DNA of 47,279 bases, taken from contig CANRCB010000014.1 in NCBI GenBank assembly GCA_947629015.1, positions 1 to 47,279 on the forward strand, read 5' to 3'. Position numbers and translations under genes: made by a program. Position 1 is the first letter of the stretch. Every line of letters begins with the position of its first letter. Under the pieces are notes generated by a model. The model was not told the DNA's origin and did no database searches. It saw nothing but the letters and a program-made list of their open reading frames with translations. Below are positions 25,460 through 33,694 of this stretch, in pieces. The stretch comes from an uncultured Gemmiger sp. GTDB lineage: Bacteria; Bacillota; Clostridia; Oscillospirales; Ruminococcaceae.

Positions 25460-26089
25460 TCAAAACCGGTTCTGTTCGAGCAGGGCCTCCAGCTCCGCCT
25501 TGAGGGTGTTTTTCATACCGCGCAGCGCGGCCACCTTGTGGCCGGGGTCGGTGATGGCAAAGGTGTCGGCGGGGATGACGGGCCCGAAGCACAGCCGCAC
25601 CCGGCAGAAAAAGTGCATTTTGCCGTCCTTTGTGCCGTAGATGATGCGGCAGGGCAGCATGGCCGCGCCGGCCTGCCCGGCGATGAGGAACGCCCCGCCC
25701 TTGAGCGGGCCGAGCGCGCCGGTCTTTGTGCGGGTGCCCTCGGGGAAGATGAGCAGCTTTTTGCCGTTTTTGCACGCGGCGGTGACTTTATCGAGGGTGG
25801 CGGTATCGCCCTTGCCGCGGTCGATGGCCACGGCCCCCAGCTGCCGGAAAAACCACCCCAGCAGCGGGTTTTGGAACAGCTCCTGCTTGGCGAGGATGTT
25901 CATGCGGGACCAATCGCACACGGCGACGGCCACGAACACCGGATCCAGCATCGAGATGTGGTTGGGCGCGACGACCAGCGGCCCCGCAGCCCTGGCGGCC
26001 GCGAGGTTCTCTTTGCCGATGATCTCGACGCGGAACAAAAGATGCACCGCCGCCCACGCCACCAGCAGGATAAACCAGTAAAGCAACAT
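25460..26089 (-). CDS. plsC: 1-acyl-sn-glycerol-3-phosphate acyltransferase
   Basis: Transfers an acyl chain to lysophosphatidic acid, making phosphatidic acid for membrane lipids. It is 209 aa. An N-terminal membrane helix (LLYWFILLVAWAAVHLLF) is followed by acyltransferase motif I NHISMLD (the H-x4-D catalytic pair), motif II with GAVAIDRGKG, motif III FPEGTRT and a motif IV-like region LPCRIIYG. The start is taken as ATG 26089, 43 nt after the cmk stop; the ribosome binding site is weak (GCGGGTG). The longer frame upstream overlaps cmk in another frame and has no acyltransferase similarity. Cotranscription with cmk is likely. Confidence 0.9.
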   Translation of the reverse strand: MLLYWFILLVAWAAVHLLFRVEIIGKENLAAARAAGPLVVAPNHISMLDPVFVAVAVCDWSRMNILAKQELFQNPLLGWFFRQLGAVAIDRGKGDTATLDKVTAACKNGKKLLIFPEGTRTKTGALGPLKGGAFLIAGQAGAAMLPCRIIYGTKDGKMHFFCRVRLCFGPVIPADTFAITDPGHKVAALRGMKNTLKAELEALLEQNRF

Positions 26090-26132
26090 ACCCCAAACAC
26101 CCGCTTTCCGTTTTTTGCCCAGCGCGCGGCCC

Positions 26133-26807
26133 CTATCCCCGGCGGGCGATGCCCGCGGCGATGATGGCCTTGAGCGCGGCGAAGCTCTCGTCGATATCCA
26201 TGGCGCTGGTGTCCAGCAGCACGGCGTCCGCGGCCGGGCGCAGCGGCGCGATGGCGCGGTGGCTGTCCTGCCAGTCACGCGCCTTGATGTCGGCCAGGAC
26301 GGTGGCGTAGTCGGCCGGCTGGCCCTTTTCCAGCAGTTCTTTGCGGCGGCGTTCGGCGCGGGCCTCGGCGCTGGCGGTCAAAAAGATCTTGACGGTGGCG
26401 TTGGGCAGCACGACGGTGCCGATGTCCCGCCCGTCCATGAGCACGTTGCGGCTGCGCGCCAGCGCGCGCTGCGTCTCGAGCAGGAAGGCGCGCACCGGGG
26501 CAAGCGTCCCCACGGCCGAGGCGGCCATGCCGGCGGCCTCGGTGCGGATGGCGGCCGAGACGTCCTCGCCGTTGAGGTAGACGTGCTGGGTGCCGTCCAC
26601 GACGGCGATGTCGAGGCGTATTTCGGGCAGCAGCGCGGCGACGGCGGCCTCGTCATGCGCGTCGGCGCCGCTGCGCAGCGCGTACAGGCCGATGGCGCGG
26701 TACATGGCGCCGGTATCGACGTAGGTGTAGCCCAGCTCGGCCGCAAGGCGTTTGGCCATGCTGGATTTGCCGGCCCCCGACGGGCCGTCGATGGCGACGG
26801 AGATCAT
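26133..26807 (-). CDS. cmk: Cytidylate kinase
   Basis: Phosphorylates CMP and dCMP to the diphosphates in pyrimidine nucleotide metabolism. It is 224 aa. The P-loop GPSGAGKS is at residues 8-15; the CMP-binding motifs DTGAMYRAI (D31 onward) and LMDGRDIGTVVLPNA are conserved, and the LID-like region with RDWQDSHRAIAPLRPA is present. GAGGT precedes the ATG by 8 nt. A cmk gene followed by plsC and ispH-rpsA is a conserved arrangement in Clostridia. Confidence 0.96.
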   Translation of the reverse strand: MISVAIDGPSGAGKSSMAKRLAAELGYTYVDTGAMYRAIGLYALRSGADAHDEAAVAALLPEIRLDIAVVDGTQHVYLNGEDVSAAIRTEAAGMAASAVGTLAPVRAFLLETQRALARSRNVLMDGRDIGTVVLPNATVKIFLTASAEARAERRRKELLEKGQPADYATVLADIKARDWQDSHRAIAPLRPAADAVLLDTSAMDIDESFAALKAIIAAGIARRG

Positions 26808-26835
26808 AAAGCATACCTCATTCCGACGGAATTTT

Positions 26836-27003
26836 TATTATGAAAGTGGAGTTTGGAAAGTGGAGAGTGGAGAGAAAGGAATTTTTTGAAAGAGGAGCCT
26901 GGAAAGCGAGGCGTGAAAAGTGAAACACTTTTTAAACCGTGCCCGCAGGGCACACCATAATTCCACTTTCCACTCTCCACTTTCCACTTTCCACTCTCAA
27001 CAC
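26836..27003. repeat. Heptad element between the HI0933-type gene and cmk
   Basis: Purine units AGTGGAG, TTTGGAA, AGTGGAG and AGTGGAG (from 26840) are followed by divergent units, the core TTTTTAAACCGTGCCC-GC-AGGGCACACC (26931-26955) and a pyrimidine arm of about six (Y)TCCACT units (26961-26996). The terminal CAACACTT supplies the last codons TGT TGA of the neighbouring minus-strand gene. Confidence 0.8.
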
Positions 27004-28229
27004 TTGAAAAGCTGCGTGATCGCCCGCACCGCCGCCTGCGCGGTGCTCCAGGCGATCTGCAGGTTGTAGCCGCCGGTGCGGGCGTCCACATCCAGCACCT
27101 CGCCGGCGAAATACAGCCCCGGGCACAGCCGGCTCTGCATCGTTTTGGGGTCCACCCCGCGCACGTCCACCCCGCCCGCCGTGATGACGGCGTGTTCGGC
27201 ATCGCCCAAGGCACACACCGGCACGCGCCAATGCTTGAGCAGGCGCACCAGCGCGAGCTTCTGCTCCCGCGTGAGCTGGGCGGCACGCAGCGTTTCGGGC
27301 ACGCCCCACCGCGCAAGCGCCGGGGCGCGCATGCTGCGCGGCAGCAGCGGCTCCAGCAAAGCGGGGGCGTTTTTGCCGCCAAGGGCCGCCAGCTCCCGCG
27401 TGAGGCGGTCATAGAGCGCCTTTTCGTCCAGGGCGGGCTTGAGGTCGAACTCGCACACATAGGCGTGGGCGGCGGGATCCTCGACATAGGTCGAGGCCGA
27501 GAGCACCAGCGGCCCCGACAGGCCGAAATGGGTGAACAGCGCCTCGCCCTGTTCGGCAAAAAGCGGCTTTTCATCGCACAAAAGGGTCAGGCGCACGTTG
27601 CGCAGCGCCAGCCCCGCCATGCTGCGGCAGGCCGGGTCCGGGCTTTTGAGGGCGCACAGGCTCGGCTGCGGCGGCACGATGCTGTGCCCCGCCTGCCTTG
27701 CCAGGGCGTAGCCGCTGCCGTCGGAGCCGGTGGCCGGGTAGCTTTCGCCGCCGGTGCAAAGCAGCGTGGCGGCGGCGCGGCAGGCCCGGCCGTCGGCCAC
27801 GGCGCCCGCGCAGGCGCCGTTTTCCAGCAGCAGCGCGCCGGCGTGGGCGGGCAGGAAGGTGCTGCCGGCGGCATACGCGCGCAGCGCGGCCAGCACATCG
27901 GCCGCGCGGTCGCTTTGGGGGAAGACGCGGCGCCCGCGCTCGGTCTTGAGCGGGACGCCAAGGCCCTCGAACAGCTCCATCGCGGCCCGGGGCGGGAACG
28001 CCGCCAAAGCGGAGTACAAAAACCGCGGGTTGCGGCGCACAAAGGGCAAAAACGCCCGCGCGTCACAGTCACTGGTCAGGTTGCAGCGGCCCTTGCCGGT
28101 GAGCAGCAGCTTTTGCCCCGGGCCTTTGGGGTTGTGCTCCACCACCGTGGCCGAAAGCCCCGCCGCGCGCGCGGCGCCGGCGGCCATCAGCCCGGCGGCG
28201 CCGCCGCCGATGATGAGCAGATCCGTCAT
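26997..28229 (-). CDS. HI0933/YhiN-type FAD-binding oxidoreductase
   Basis: A flavoprotein of 410 aa, often annotated as aminoacetone oxidase-like or BaiN-type. The N-terminal dinucleotide-binding motif is IIGGGAAGLMAAGAARAAG; TGKGRCNLTSD, LCTGGESYPATGSDGSGY, THFGLSGPLVLS and the C-terminal FAGEVLDVDARTGGYNLQIAWSTA are all family hallmarks. The physiological substrate is unknown. The last two codons, Cys and stop, fall in the conserved end of the adjoining heptad element. The gene overlaps the SGNH gene stop by 4 nt and heads toward cmk. Confidence 0.9.
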   Translation of the reverse strand: MTDLLIIGGGAAGLMAAGAARAAGLSATVVEHNPKGPGQKLLLTGKGRCNLTSDCDARAFLPFVRRNPRFLYSALAAFPPRAAMELFEGLGVPLKTERGRRVFPQSDRAADVLAALRAYAAGSTFLPAHAGALLLENGACAGAVADGRACRAAATLLCTGGESYPATGSDGSGYALARQAGHSIVPPQPSLCALKSPDPACRSMAGLALRNVRLTLLCDEKPLFAEQGEALFTHFGLSGPLVLSASTYVEDPAAHAYVCEFDLKPALDEKALYDRLTRELAALGGKNAPALLEPLLPRSMRAPALARWGVPETLRAAQLTREQKLALVRLLKHWRVPVCALGDAEHAVITAGGVDVRGVDPKTMQSRLCPGLYFAGEVLDVDARTGGYNLQIAWSTAQAAVRAITQLFKC

Positions 28230-29326
28230 GGGGCCGCCTCCGCCGCCCAGTAGCGGGCGGTCGCTTCCATCGAGCAGTGCAGCGCGTCGTAGAAATCGTC
28301 CTCGGTCAGGCCCAGCGCGCGCGCATCGTAGCTGCCGACGGCCGCAAGGCCGTTTTCCTGCGCAAAAGCGCGGAAATACCCTTCCAGCGCGAGCTGTTTG
28401 GCGTAGCGCCCGTCGGCGGCCATCAGGTCATACATATAGGGGTTGATGGGCGGCAGCAGCAGCGTGACCTCGGTGCCGTCGGCCAGCATCTCGCGCACGA
28501 ACAGCTCAAACTGCGCCCGCAGCACGGGGGAATCTTCGTCATAGGCGCCCATGTTGCCCTCGATGTTCCACGCCGTGACCCAGCCGTTTTCCATGCGCTG
28601 CGCCGCCGTCTGGGAGCGGAAGCCAAGGTTGTAGCTGTAGCTGCCGTCGGCGCGGCGCATATCGGTCTCGGCCTCGTATTCGTCGGTGGGCAGCGGCGCG
28701 CTGGCGGCGCCGGTGCCGGATTCCAGGTACGCCAGGGCGGACTGGAAATAGGTCGGCGAGAACAGCTGGTACCACTTTTCCCGGCTGGGGGTGGTGCGCA
28801 TCTCCTGCGTGCCGGTGCGCCGGGCGAACGCGGCATAACCCTCGGTATAGGCGCGGTTGTCCAGCTTGGCGGGGTTGAAAGTGCAGTAGTCCGCCATGAG
28901 GATGACGCGGCGCGGGCGCTTGCCAAGCTCCCGGTACAGCATATACAGCGAGATGCTGTCCCGCAGATCGCCGTTGGTCACGCCGGCATTAAAAAGCGTG
29001 GGGTCGCCGGCGATGCGGGCCGTCACCTGCAAACAGCGCGAGGAACCCAGCACCAGCGTGCCGGGCGCGGCGGGCAGCAGGGCGGCGCAGTTTTGCTGGA
29101 AGGCGCGGTCATCCATGTTTTTCAGGTGGGCGGCGTTTTGGCCGCCGGCCACGATCTGTGCGGCGCGGTACTCATACCCGCGCTGGAACAGGCTGGCCGG
29201 GTCCACCGTGACGTTGACGGCGGCCACCAGCACAGCCAGCGGCACAAACAGCGCCGCCGCGCGCACAAGGCGCACCCATGTGCGCGGGCGCGGCGCGGCC
29301 GGGTTTTGGGTTGTGGTTCGCGGCAT
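28226..29326 (-). CDS. SGNH/DltD-AlgX-like partner of an MBOAT acyltransferase
   Basis: A 366-aa single-pass membrane protein: a basic N-terminus, one hydrophobic helix (VRAAALFVPLAVLVAAVNVTV) and a large extracytoplasmic domain. TLVLGSSRCLQ resembles the GxSR/GDS nucleophile block of DltD and AlgX-type proteins, and DALHCSME near the C-terminus (residues about 350-357) fits the catalytic Asp-x-x-His. Such proteins hand acyl groups from an MBOAT to an extracellular glycan or teichoic acid. AGGAGG lies 8 nt before ATG 29326, 25 nt after the MBOAT stop, so the two genes form a unit. The acceptor is unknown; no dltA or dltC is nearby. Confidence 0.8.
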   Translation of the reverse strand: MPRTTTQNPAAPRPRTWVRLVRAAALFVPLAVLVAAVNVTVDPASLFQRGYEYRAAQIVAGGQNAAHLKNMDDRAFQQNCAALLPAAPGTLVLGSSRCLQVTARIAGDPTLFNAGVTNGDLRDSISLYMLYRELGKRPRRVILMADYCTFNPAKLDNRAYTEGYAAFARRTGTQEMRTTPSREKWYQLFSPTYFQSALAYLESGTGAASAPLPTDEYEAETDMRRADGSYSYNLGFRSQTAAQRMENGWVTAWNIEGNMGAYDEDSPVLRAQFELFVREMLADGTEVTLLLPPINPYMYDLMAADGRYAKQLALEGYFRAFAQENGLAAVGSYDARALGLTEDDFYDALHCSMEATARYWAAEAAP

Positions 29327-29351
29327 AGGCCCGCCCTCCTCGGCGCAGGGT

Positions 29352-30797
29352 TCAGAACTGGAAATAGATGAAAGACGAGGTGCCCAGCTGGCCGAAGCAC
29401 AGGATGAGCAGCGCCAGCAGGTAGTACAGTGCCACGCGGGCGGCCGGGCGCCGCGCGCGCAGCCAGCCGGCCGCATCGGTGCCGGCGCGGATGGCGGCGT
29501 GCTCGACCCCGTTGTACACAAGGGCCGAAACGCCCATATACGCGAGGAATTTGCGGCCGATGCTCATCGCGCGCAGCTGTGCGACCAGGCGCCCCGGCGC
29601 CAGCAGCACATCCCAACCGGTGAACAGATGGCGGTAATAGTACAGGCAGTCGGCGGCGGTGGCGCCGGCGTTCTCGCCCACACGGAAGAGGATGAAACAC
29701 AGGCTGAACACCGTGAACACCCACACCCGCTGCCACAGCACCTGCCAGCGGGAGCCGGCATACCCCGGCACGCGCGCCGCCAGCCGGGCGCGGGCGGGCG
29801 CGGTGCATTTATCCAGCAGGTTGCACACGCCGTTGAGCACGCCCCACCACAAAAAGATCCAGCCGGCGCGGTGCCACAGCCCGCTCAGCGCGAACACCGC
29901 CATGGTGGCGGCGCACATCCGCACGGTGCCGCGGCGGCTACCGCCCAGCGGGATATACACATAGTCCCGGAACCACTGCGAGAGCGACATATGCCATCGC
30001 CCCCACAGCGCCGCAAAGCTGTGCGCGCCGAAGGGGTGGGCAAAGTTTTGGCGCAGCTCGATGCCGAACACCTGCCCCATGCCGCGGGCGATGTCGGTGT
30101 AGCCGGAAAAATCCAGGTACAGCTGGAGGCTGAACAGCGCCGCCGCCAGCACCAGCGCCGGGCCGGAGAAGGCCGCCGGCTCATGGAAGACGGGATCCAC
30201 GGCCAGGCCAAGGCCATCGGCCAGGACACATTTTTTGAAATACCCCCACAGCATATTGGTCGTGCCGCGGGCAAAACGGTCATAGTCAAACGCGCGCGGC
30301 GCGCCGAACTGGGGCAAAAGCTCCCCCGCGCGGCCGATGGGCCCCGAACTGAGCTGGGGGAAAAAGCTCAAAAACAGCGCAAAGCGCAAAAGGCTGTGTT
30401 CCGCCGGGACGGTGCCGCGGTACACATCGGCGAGGTAGCCCACCGCCATCAGCGTATAAAAGCTGATGCCCAGCACCGCCAACTGCCCCAGCGCCGTGGC
30501 GCGGCCGGTGAGCAGGTCGGCATATTTGAAGGTGAGCAGCTCCCCCAGCAGCAGCGCGGTGCCCGCCGCCAGCAGCGCCTTGCGGGCACGGCCGGCCAGG
30601 CGCTCCAGCCCGCGGCCCGCCGCGTAGGCGACGGCGATCTGCGCGCAGAGCACGCCCACCGTCCACGGGCCGGCGGCCGCCGCGTAGGCGAGCCCGGCCA
30701 AAAGCAGCAGCGCGTTCTGCCAGCGGCGCGGGGCCAGATAATACGCCGCGCACACCAGCGCCAGAAAGGCGAAAAACCGCCCCGTGAACAGGCTCAT
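29352..30797 (-). CDS. MBOAT family O-acyltransferase
   Basis: A polytopic membrane protein of 481 aa in the DltB/AlgI class. Conserved MBOAT pieces are FFPQLSSGPIGRAGELLPQF, LQLYLDFSGYTDIARGMGQVFGI, NFAHPFGAHSFAALWGRWHMSLSQWFRDYVYIPLGG and the invariant histidine in ALSGLWHRAGWIFLWWG. It would move an acyl group across the membrane for O-acylation of a cell-envelope polymer, with the downstream SGNH protein completing transfer. The start ATG 30797 is preceded by GGAGG and by a very good promoter. It is the first gene of the pair. Confidence 0.92.
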   Translation of the reverse strand: MSLFTGRFFAFLALVCAAYYLAPRRWQNALLLLAGLAYAAAAGPWTVGVLCAQIAVAYAAGRGLERLAGRARKALLAAGTALLLGELLTFKYADLLTGRATALGQLAVLGISFYTLMAVGYLADVYRGTVPAEHSLLRFALFLSFFPQLSSGPIGRAGELLPQFGAPRAFDYDRFARGTTNMLWGYFKKCVLADGLGLAVDPVFHEPAAFSGPALVLAAALFSLQLYLDFSGYTDIARGMGQVFGIELRQNFAHPFGAHSFAALWGRWHMSLSQWFRDYVYIPLGGSRRGTVRMCAATMAVFALSGLWHRAGWIFLWWGVLNGVCNLLDKCTAPARARLAARVPGYAGSRWQVLWQRVWVFTVFSLCFILFRVGENAGATAADCLYYYRHLFTGWDVLLAPGRLVAQLRAMSIGRKFLAYMGVSALVYNGVEHAAIRAGTDAAGWLRARRPAARVALYYLLALLILCFGQLGTSSFIYFQF

Positions 30798-30862
30798 ATC
30801 GGTTTGCACCTCCCCGCTGCTGCAACATCCCCGCCCGCGCCCGGGCCTGAAAATACAGAATA

Positions 30863-30891
30863 AGTATACTGTATCGCGGCATAAAATGCAA
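30863..30891 (-). promoter_or_regulatory. Sigma-A promoter of the MBOAT operon
   Basis: Minus-strand TTGCAT (30891-30886), a 17-nt spacer and TATACT (30868-30863), 66 nt before the MBOAT ATG, in a divergent intergenic region. Confidence 0.85.
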
Positions 30892-30972
30892 CGCCGTTTA
30901 TTTGCCGCCCCGCCGGGGCACACTGAGGGTGACCGTATCCCAAGCCCCGCCACGAAAAGAGGAGTGTACCGT

Positions 30973-32217
30973 ATGAACCCGTTTGAACAGAAAGCCAAAC
31001 CCGCCGACCAGTATTATTTTGACTGGCAGACCATGTACCCCCGCCCCTATGACAAAAACGAGGCCGACCCCTACACCAAGGTGCGCATCATCCTGATGAA
31101 CGGCACCGAGTATGAGGCGGTGTGGTTCTCCCAGCGGTTCCACCGCATGTGCCCGGACAATGACCTGCGCCGCGCGCTGGCGGTGCTGCGCCGCACCGAG
31201 CAGCAGCAGCAAAAGCGCATCGCCTGCTTAAAGCCCCTGGACGAGAGCCAGCTGGAGCACACCATCGCCTATGAGCAGCTGGCCGTGGACCTGACCGCCA
31301 TCCTGGCCCAGCGCGAGCCGGACCCCTATGTGGTGCAGGTGATGGACCTGGCATTGCTGGAGGACTTTGACCACCTCTACCGCTATGCCGACCTGCTGGA
31401 CCTTGAGCGCGGCATCCACGCCGAGCGGCTGGTGGGCGGCTACACCGAGCTGATGCCCGGCCGCCCCACCGTGGCGGAGCACCGCCACCCGCGGGACAGC
31501 GTGCGCCGTTTCTGTGATTTCAAGACGGCGGCGCCCCTCACCAAACTGGACACCGCCATCATCACCGCCGCCGAGCAGCAGACGATGAACTATTATATGA
31601 ACATCGCCGGGTTTTACGATTCCGACCTGGGGCGGCGGCTGTACCAGGAGATCGGCATGATCGAGGAGCAGCACGTGACGCAGTACGGCGCCCTGCTGGA
31701 CCCGAACTGCACCTGGCTGGAGAACCTGCTGCTGCACGAATACACCGAATGCTACCTCTACTACAGCGTATTCGAGGACGAGACGGACCCTTATGTGAAA
31801 AAGCTGTGGGAGCAGCATTTTGAGATGGAGCTCAGCCATCTGCACGCCGCGGCTGACCTGCTGAAAGCCTACGAGGGCAAGGAGTGGGGCGAGGTCATCC
31901 CGGAGGGGGAGTTCCCGGCGCTGCTCAAATTCGGCCCCCAGAAGGAGTATGTGCGCAGGGTGCTCAAAAACACCGTGACCAACACCGCCCTGCGCGAGGA
32001 TGTCGTGCCGCTTGCGAGCCTTGAGCCGGACGCCGACTATTTCGCCTACCAGGCGGCCGTCAACACCGACATCGAAAAGGTAGCCAGCCACAACGCCATC
32101 GAGGCGGAGATCGAGGCGATGGGCAGGGACTACCGCTTTGAGGAGAGCGGGCACCCCGTCGAGGCCCTGCGCGACCGCACGGCCGACAACACCACCCTGG
32201 CCCGCGTGCCGGAATAA
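30973..32217 (+). CDS. Ferritin-like protein with two ExxH motifs, function unknown
   Basis: A 414-aa soluble, strongly helical protein. Residues about 195-300 look like a ferritin/rubrerythrin-type four-helix bundle: E201 (AAEQQTMNYY), E231-x-x-H234 (IEEQHVTQY), E256 (LHEYTECYLYY) and E286-x-x-H289 (MELSHL) give the E, ExxH, E, ExxH ligand order of a di-iron site. A more diverged bundle may lie at 65-150 (E76, E101, E130 and H134). The C-terminal 100 residues are acidic. No metal-transport or peroxide-stress gene is adjacent. AGAGGAG precedes the ATG. The iron site is inferred from motif spacing only. It is a single-gene unit ended by a terminator. Confidence 0.7.
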   Translation: MNPFEQKAKPADQYYFDWQTMYPRPYDKNEADPYTKVRIILMNGTEYEAVWFSQRFHRMCPDNDLRRALAVLRRTEQQQQKRIACLKPLDESQLEHTIAYEQLAVDLTAILAQREPDPYVVQVMDLALLEDFDHLYRYADLLDLERGIHAERLVGGYTELMPGRPTVAEHRHPRDSVRRFCDFKTAAPLTKLDTAIITAAEQQTMNYYMNIAGFYDSDLGRRLYQEIGMIEEQHVTQYGALLDPNCTWLENLLLHEYTECYLYYSVFEDETDPYVKKLWEQHFEMELSHLHAAADLLKAYEGKEWGEVIPEGEFPALLKFGPQKEYVRRVLKNTVTNTALREDVVPLASLEPDADYFAYQAAVNTDIEKVASHNAIEAEIEAMGRDYRFEESGHPVEALRDRTADNTTLARVPE

Positions 32218-32237
32218 GGCGCCCGGCAGCGCCAACG

Positions 32238-32263
32238 GCCCCCCGCCGCGGCGGGGGGCTTTT
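32238..32263 (+). terminator. Rho-independent terminator of the ferritin-like gene
   Basis: GCCCCCCG (32238-32245) pairs with CGGGGGGC (32252-32259), followed by TTTT, 20 nt after the stop codon. Confidence 0.75.
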
Positions 32264-32312
32264 CCGGTGCGAAGGGGCGCGCCAAACTCACAAAAATCCC
32301 GCCCGTGCCCCC

Positions 32313-32340
32313 TTGCGCAACCCGCACTTTATGGTATAAT
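32313..32340 (+). promoter_or_regulatory. Sigma-A promoter of the glycolytic operon
   Basis: TTGCGC (32313-32318), a 16-nt spacer and a perfect TATAAT (32335-32340) with a TGG extension, 79 nt before pgk. Confidence 0.8.
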
Positions 32341-32418
32341 GTGGACAGGCAAGTTCCCTGTTTGCCGCCGCCTTTGTTAAAAAAGCGGCAAAGTACAGTT
32401 TCGAGAGGAGCAAAACTT

Positions 32419-33627
32419 ATGGGTCTGGGCAAAAAAACCATCGACGATGAAAACTATGCCGGCAAGCGCGTTCTGGTACGCTGCGATTTCAACGTGCCGA
32501 TGAAGGAAGGCGTTATCACCAACGATAACCGCATCAACGCCGCGCTGCCCACCATCCAAAAGCTGGTAGCGGACGGGGCCAAGGTCATCCTGTGCAGCCA
32601 TCTGGGCAAGCCGAAGAACGGCCCGGAGGAGAAATTCAGCCTCAAGCCGGTGGCCGTGCGCCTGAGCGAGAAGCTGGGCAAGCCGGTCGTGTTCGCGGAT
32701 GACGCCGAGGTCGTGGGCGAAAACGCCAAAGCCGCCGTGGCCGCCATGCAAAACGGCGACGTGGTGCTTTTGCAGAACACCCGTTTCCGCAAGGAAGAGA
32801 CCAAGAACATCGACACCTTCAGCAAGGATCTGGCCAGCCTTGCCGACGCCTATGTGGACGACGCTTTCGGCAGCTGCCACCGCGCCCACTGCTCCACCGC
32901 CGGCGTGACCGATTTCATCAAGGACACCGCCGTCGGCTACCTGATGGAGAAGGAGATCAAGTACCTGGGCAACGCCGTGAACGACCCCGTGCGCCCCTTC
33001 ACCGCCATCCTCGGCGGCGCCAAGGTGGCGGACAAGCTCAACGTCATCTCCAACCTTCTGGAGAAGGTCGACACCCTCATCATCGGCGGCGGCATGGCCT
33101 ACACCTTCCTGAAAGCGCAGGGGTATGAGATCGGCCAGAGCCTGTGCGACGACGAAAAGATCGGCTACTGCAAGGACATGATGGACAAGGCGAAGAAAAA
33201 CGGCGTCCAGCTGCTTCTGCCCGTCGACACCGCCTGCGTCAAGGCCTTCCCCGACCCCATCGACGCCCCGGTCGAGACGACCGTCGTGCCCGCCACCGCC
33301 ATCCCGGCCGATATGCAGGGCTGCGACATCGGCCCCGAGACGATGAAGCTGTTTGCCGACGCCGTCAAGGCCAGCAAGACCGTTGTGTGGAACGGCCCCA
33401 TGGGCGTGTTTGAGAACCCCGTGCTTGCCAAGGGCACGCTGGCCGTGGCGCAGGCCATGGCGGACAGCGGCGCCACCACCGTCATCGGCGGCGGCGACAG
33501 CGCGGCGGCCGTGCAGCAGATGGGCCTGGGCGGCAAGATGACCCACATCAGCACCGGCGGCGGCGCCAGCCTTGAGTACCTGGAGGGCAAGGAGCTGCCC
33601 GGCATCGCGGTCATCCAGAAAGCGTAA
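32419..33627 (+). CDS. pgk: Phosphoglycerate kinase
   Basis: Makes ATP and 3-phosphoglycerate from 1,3-bisphosphoglycerate in glycolysis. It is 402 aa. Typical segments are the N-terminal [20 protein letters not shown], the C-terminal nucleotide-binding [10 protein letters not shown] and [12 protein letters not shown] and the closing [22 protein letters not shown] is placed 8 nt before ATG 32419. It is the first gene of pgk-tpiA-gpmI. Confidence 0.97.
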   Translation: MGLGKKTIDDENYAGKRVLVRCDFNVPMKEGVITNDNRINAALPTIQKLVADGAKVILCSHLGKPKNGPEEKFSLKPVAVRLSEKLGKPVVFADDAEVVGENAKAAVAAMQNGDVVLLQNTRFRKEETKNIDTFSKDLASLADAYVDDAFGSCHRAHCSTAGVTDFIKDTAVGYLMEKEIKYLGNAVNDPVRPFTAILGGAKVADKLNVISNLLEKVDTLIIGGGMAYTFLKAQGYEIGQSLCDDEKIGYCKDMMDKAKKNGVQLLLPVDTACVKAFPDPIDAPVETTVVPATAIPADMQGCDIGPETMKLFADAVKASKTVVWNGPMGVFENPVLAKGTLAVAQAMADSGATTVIGGGDSAAAVQQMGLGGKMTHISTGGGASLEYLEGKELPGIAVIQKA

Positions 33628-33643
33628 ATCCACCGCAAATCTA

Positions 33644-33670
33644 CGGCGCGGCGGCCATGCCGCCGCGCCG
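33644..33670 (+). other. Intercistronic hairpin, pgk-tpiA
   Basis: An 11-bp perfect stem (33644-33654 with 33660-33670, loop CCATG) without a T-run, between pgk and tpiA. It may stabilise the 3' end of processed pgk mRNA; it is not a terminator by sequence. Confidence 0.5.
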
Positions 33671-33694
33671 ATTCGTGTATAAGGAGATATCATT

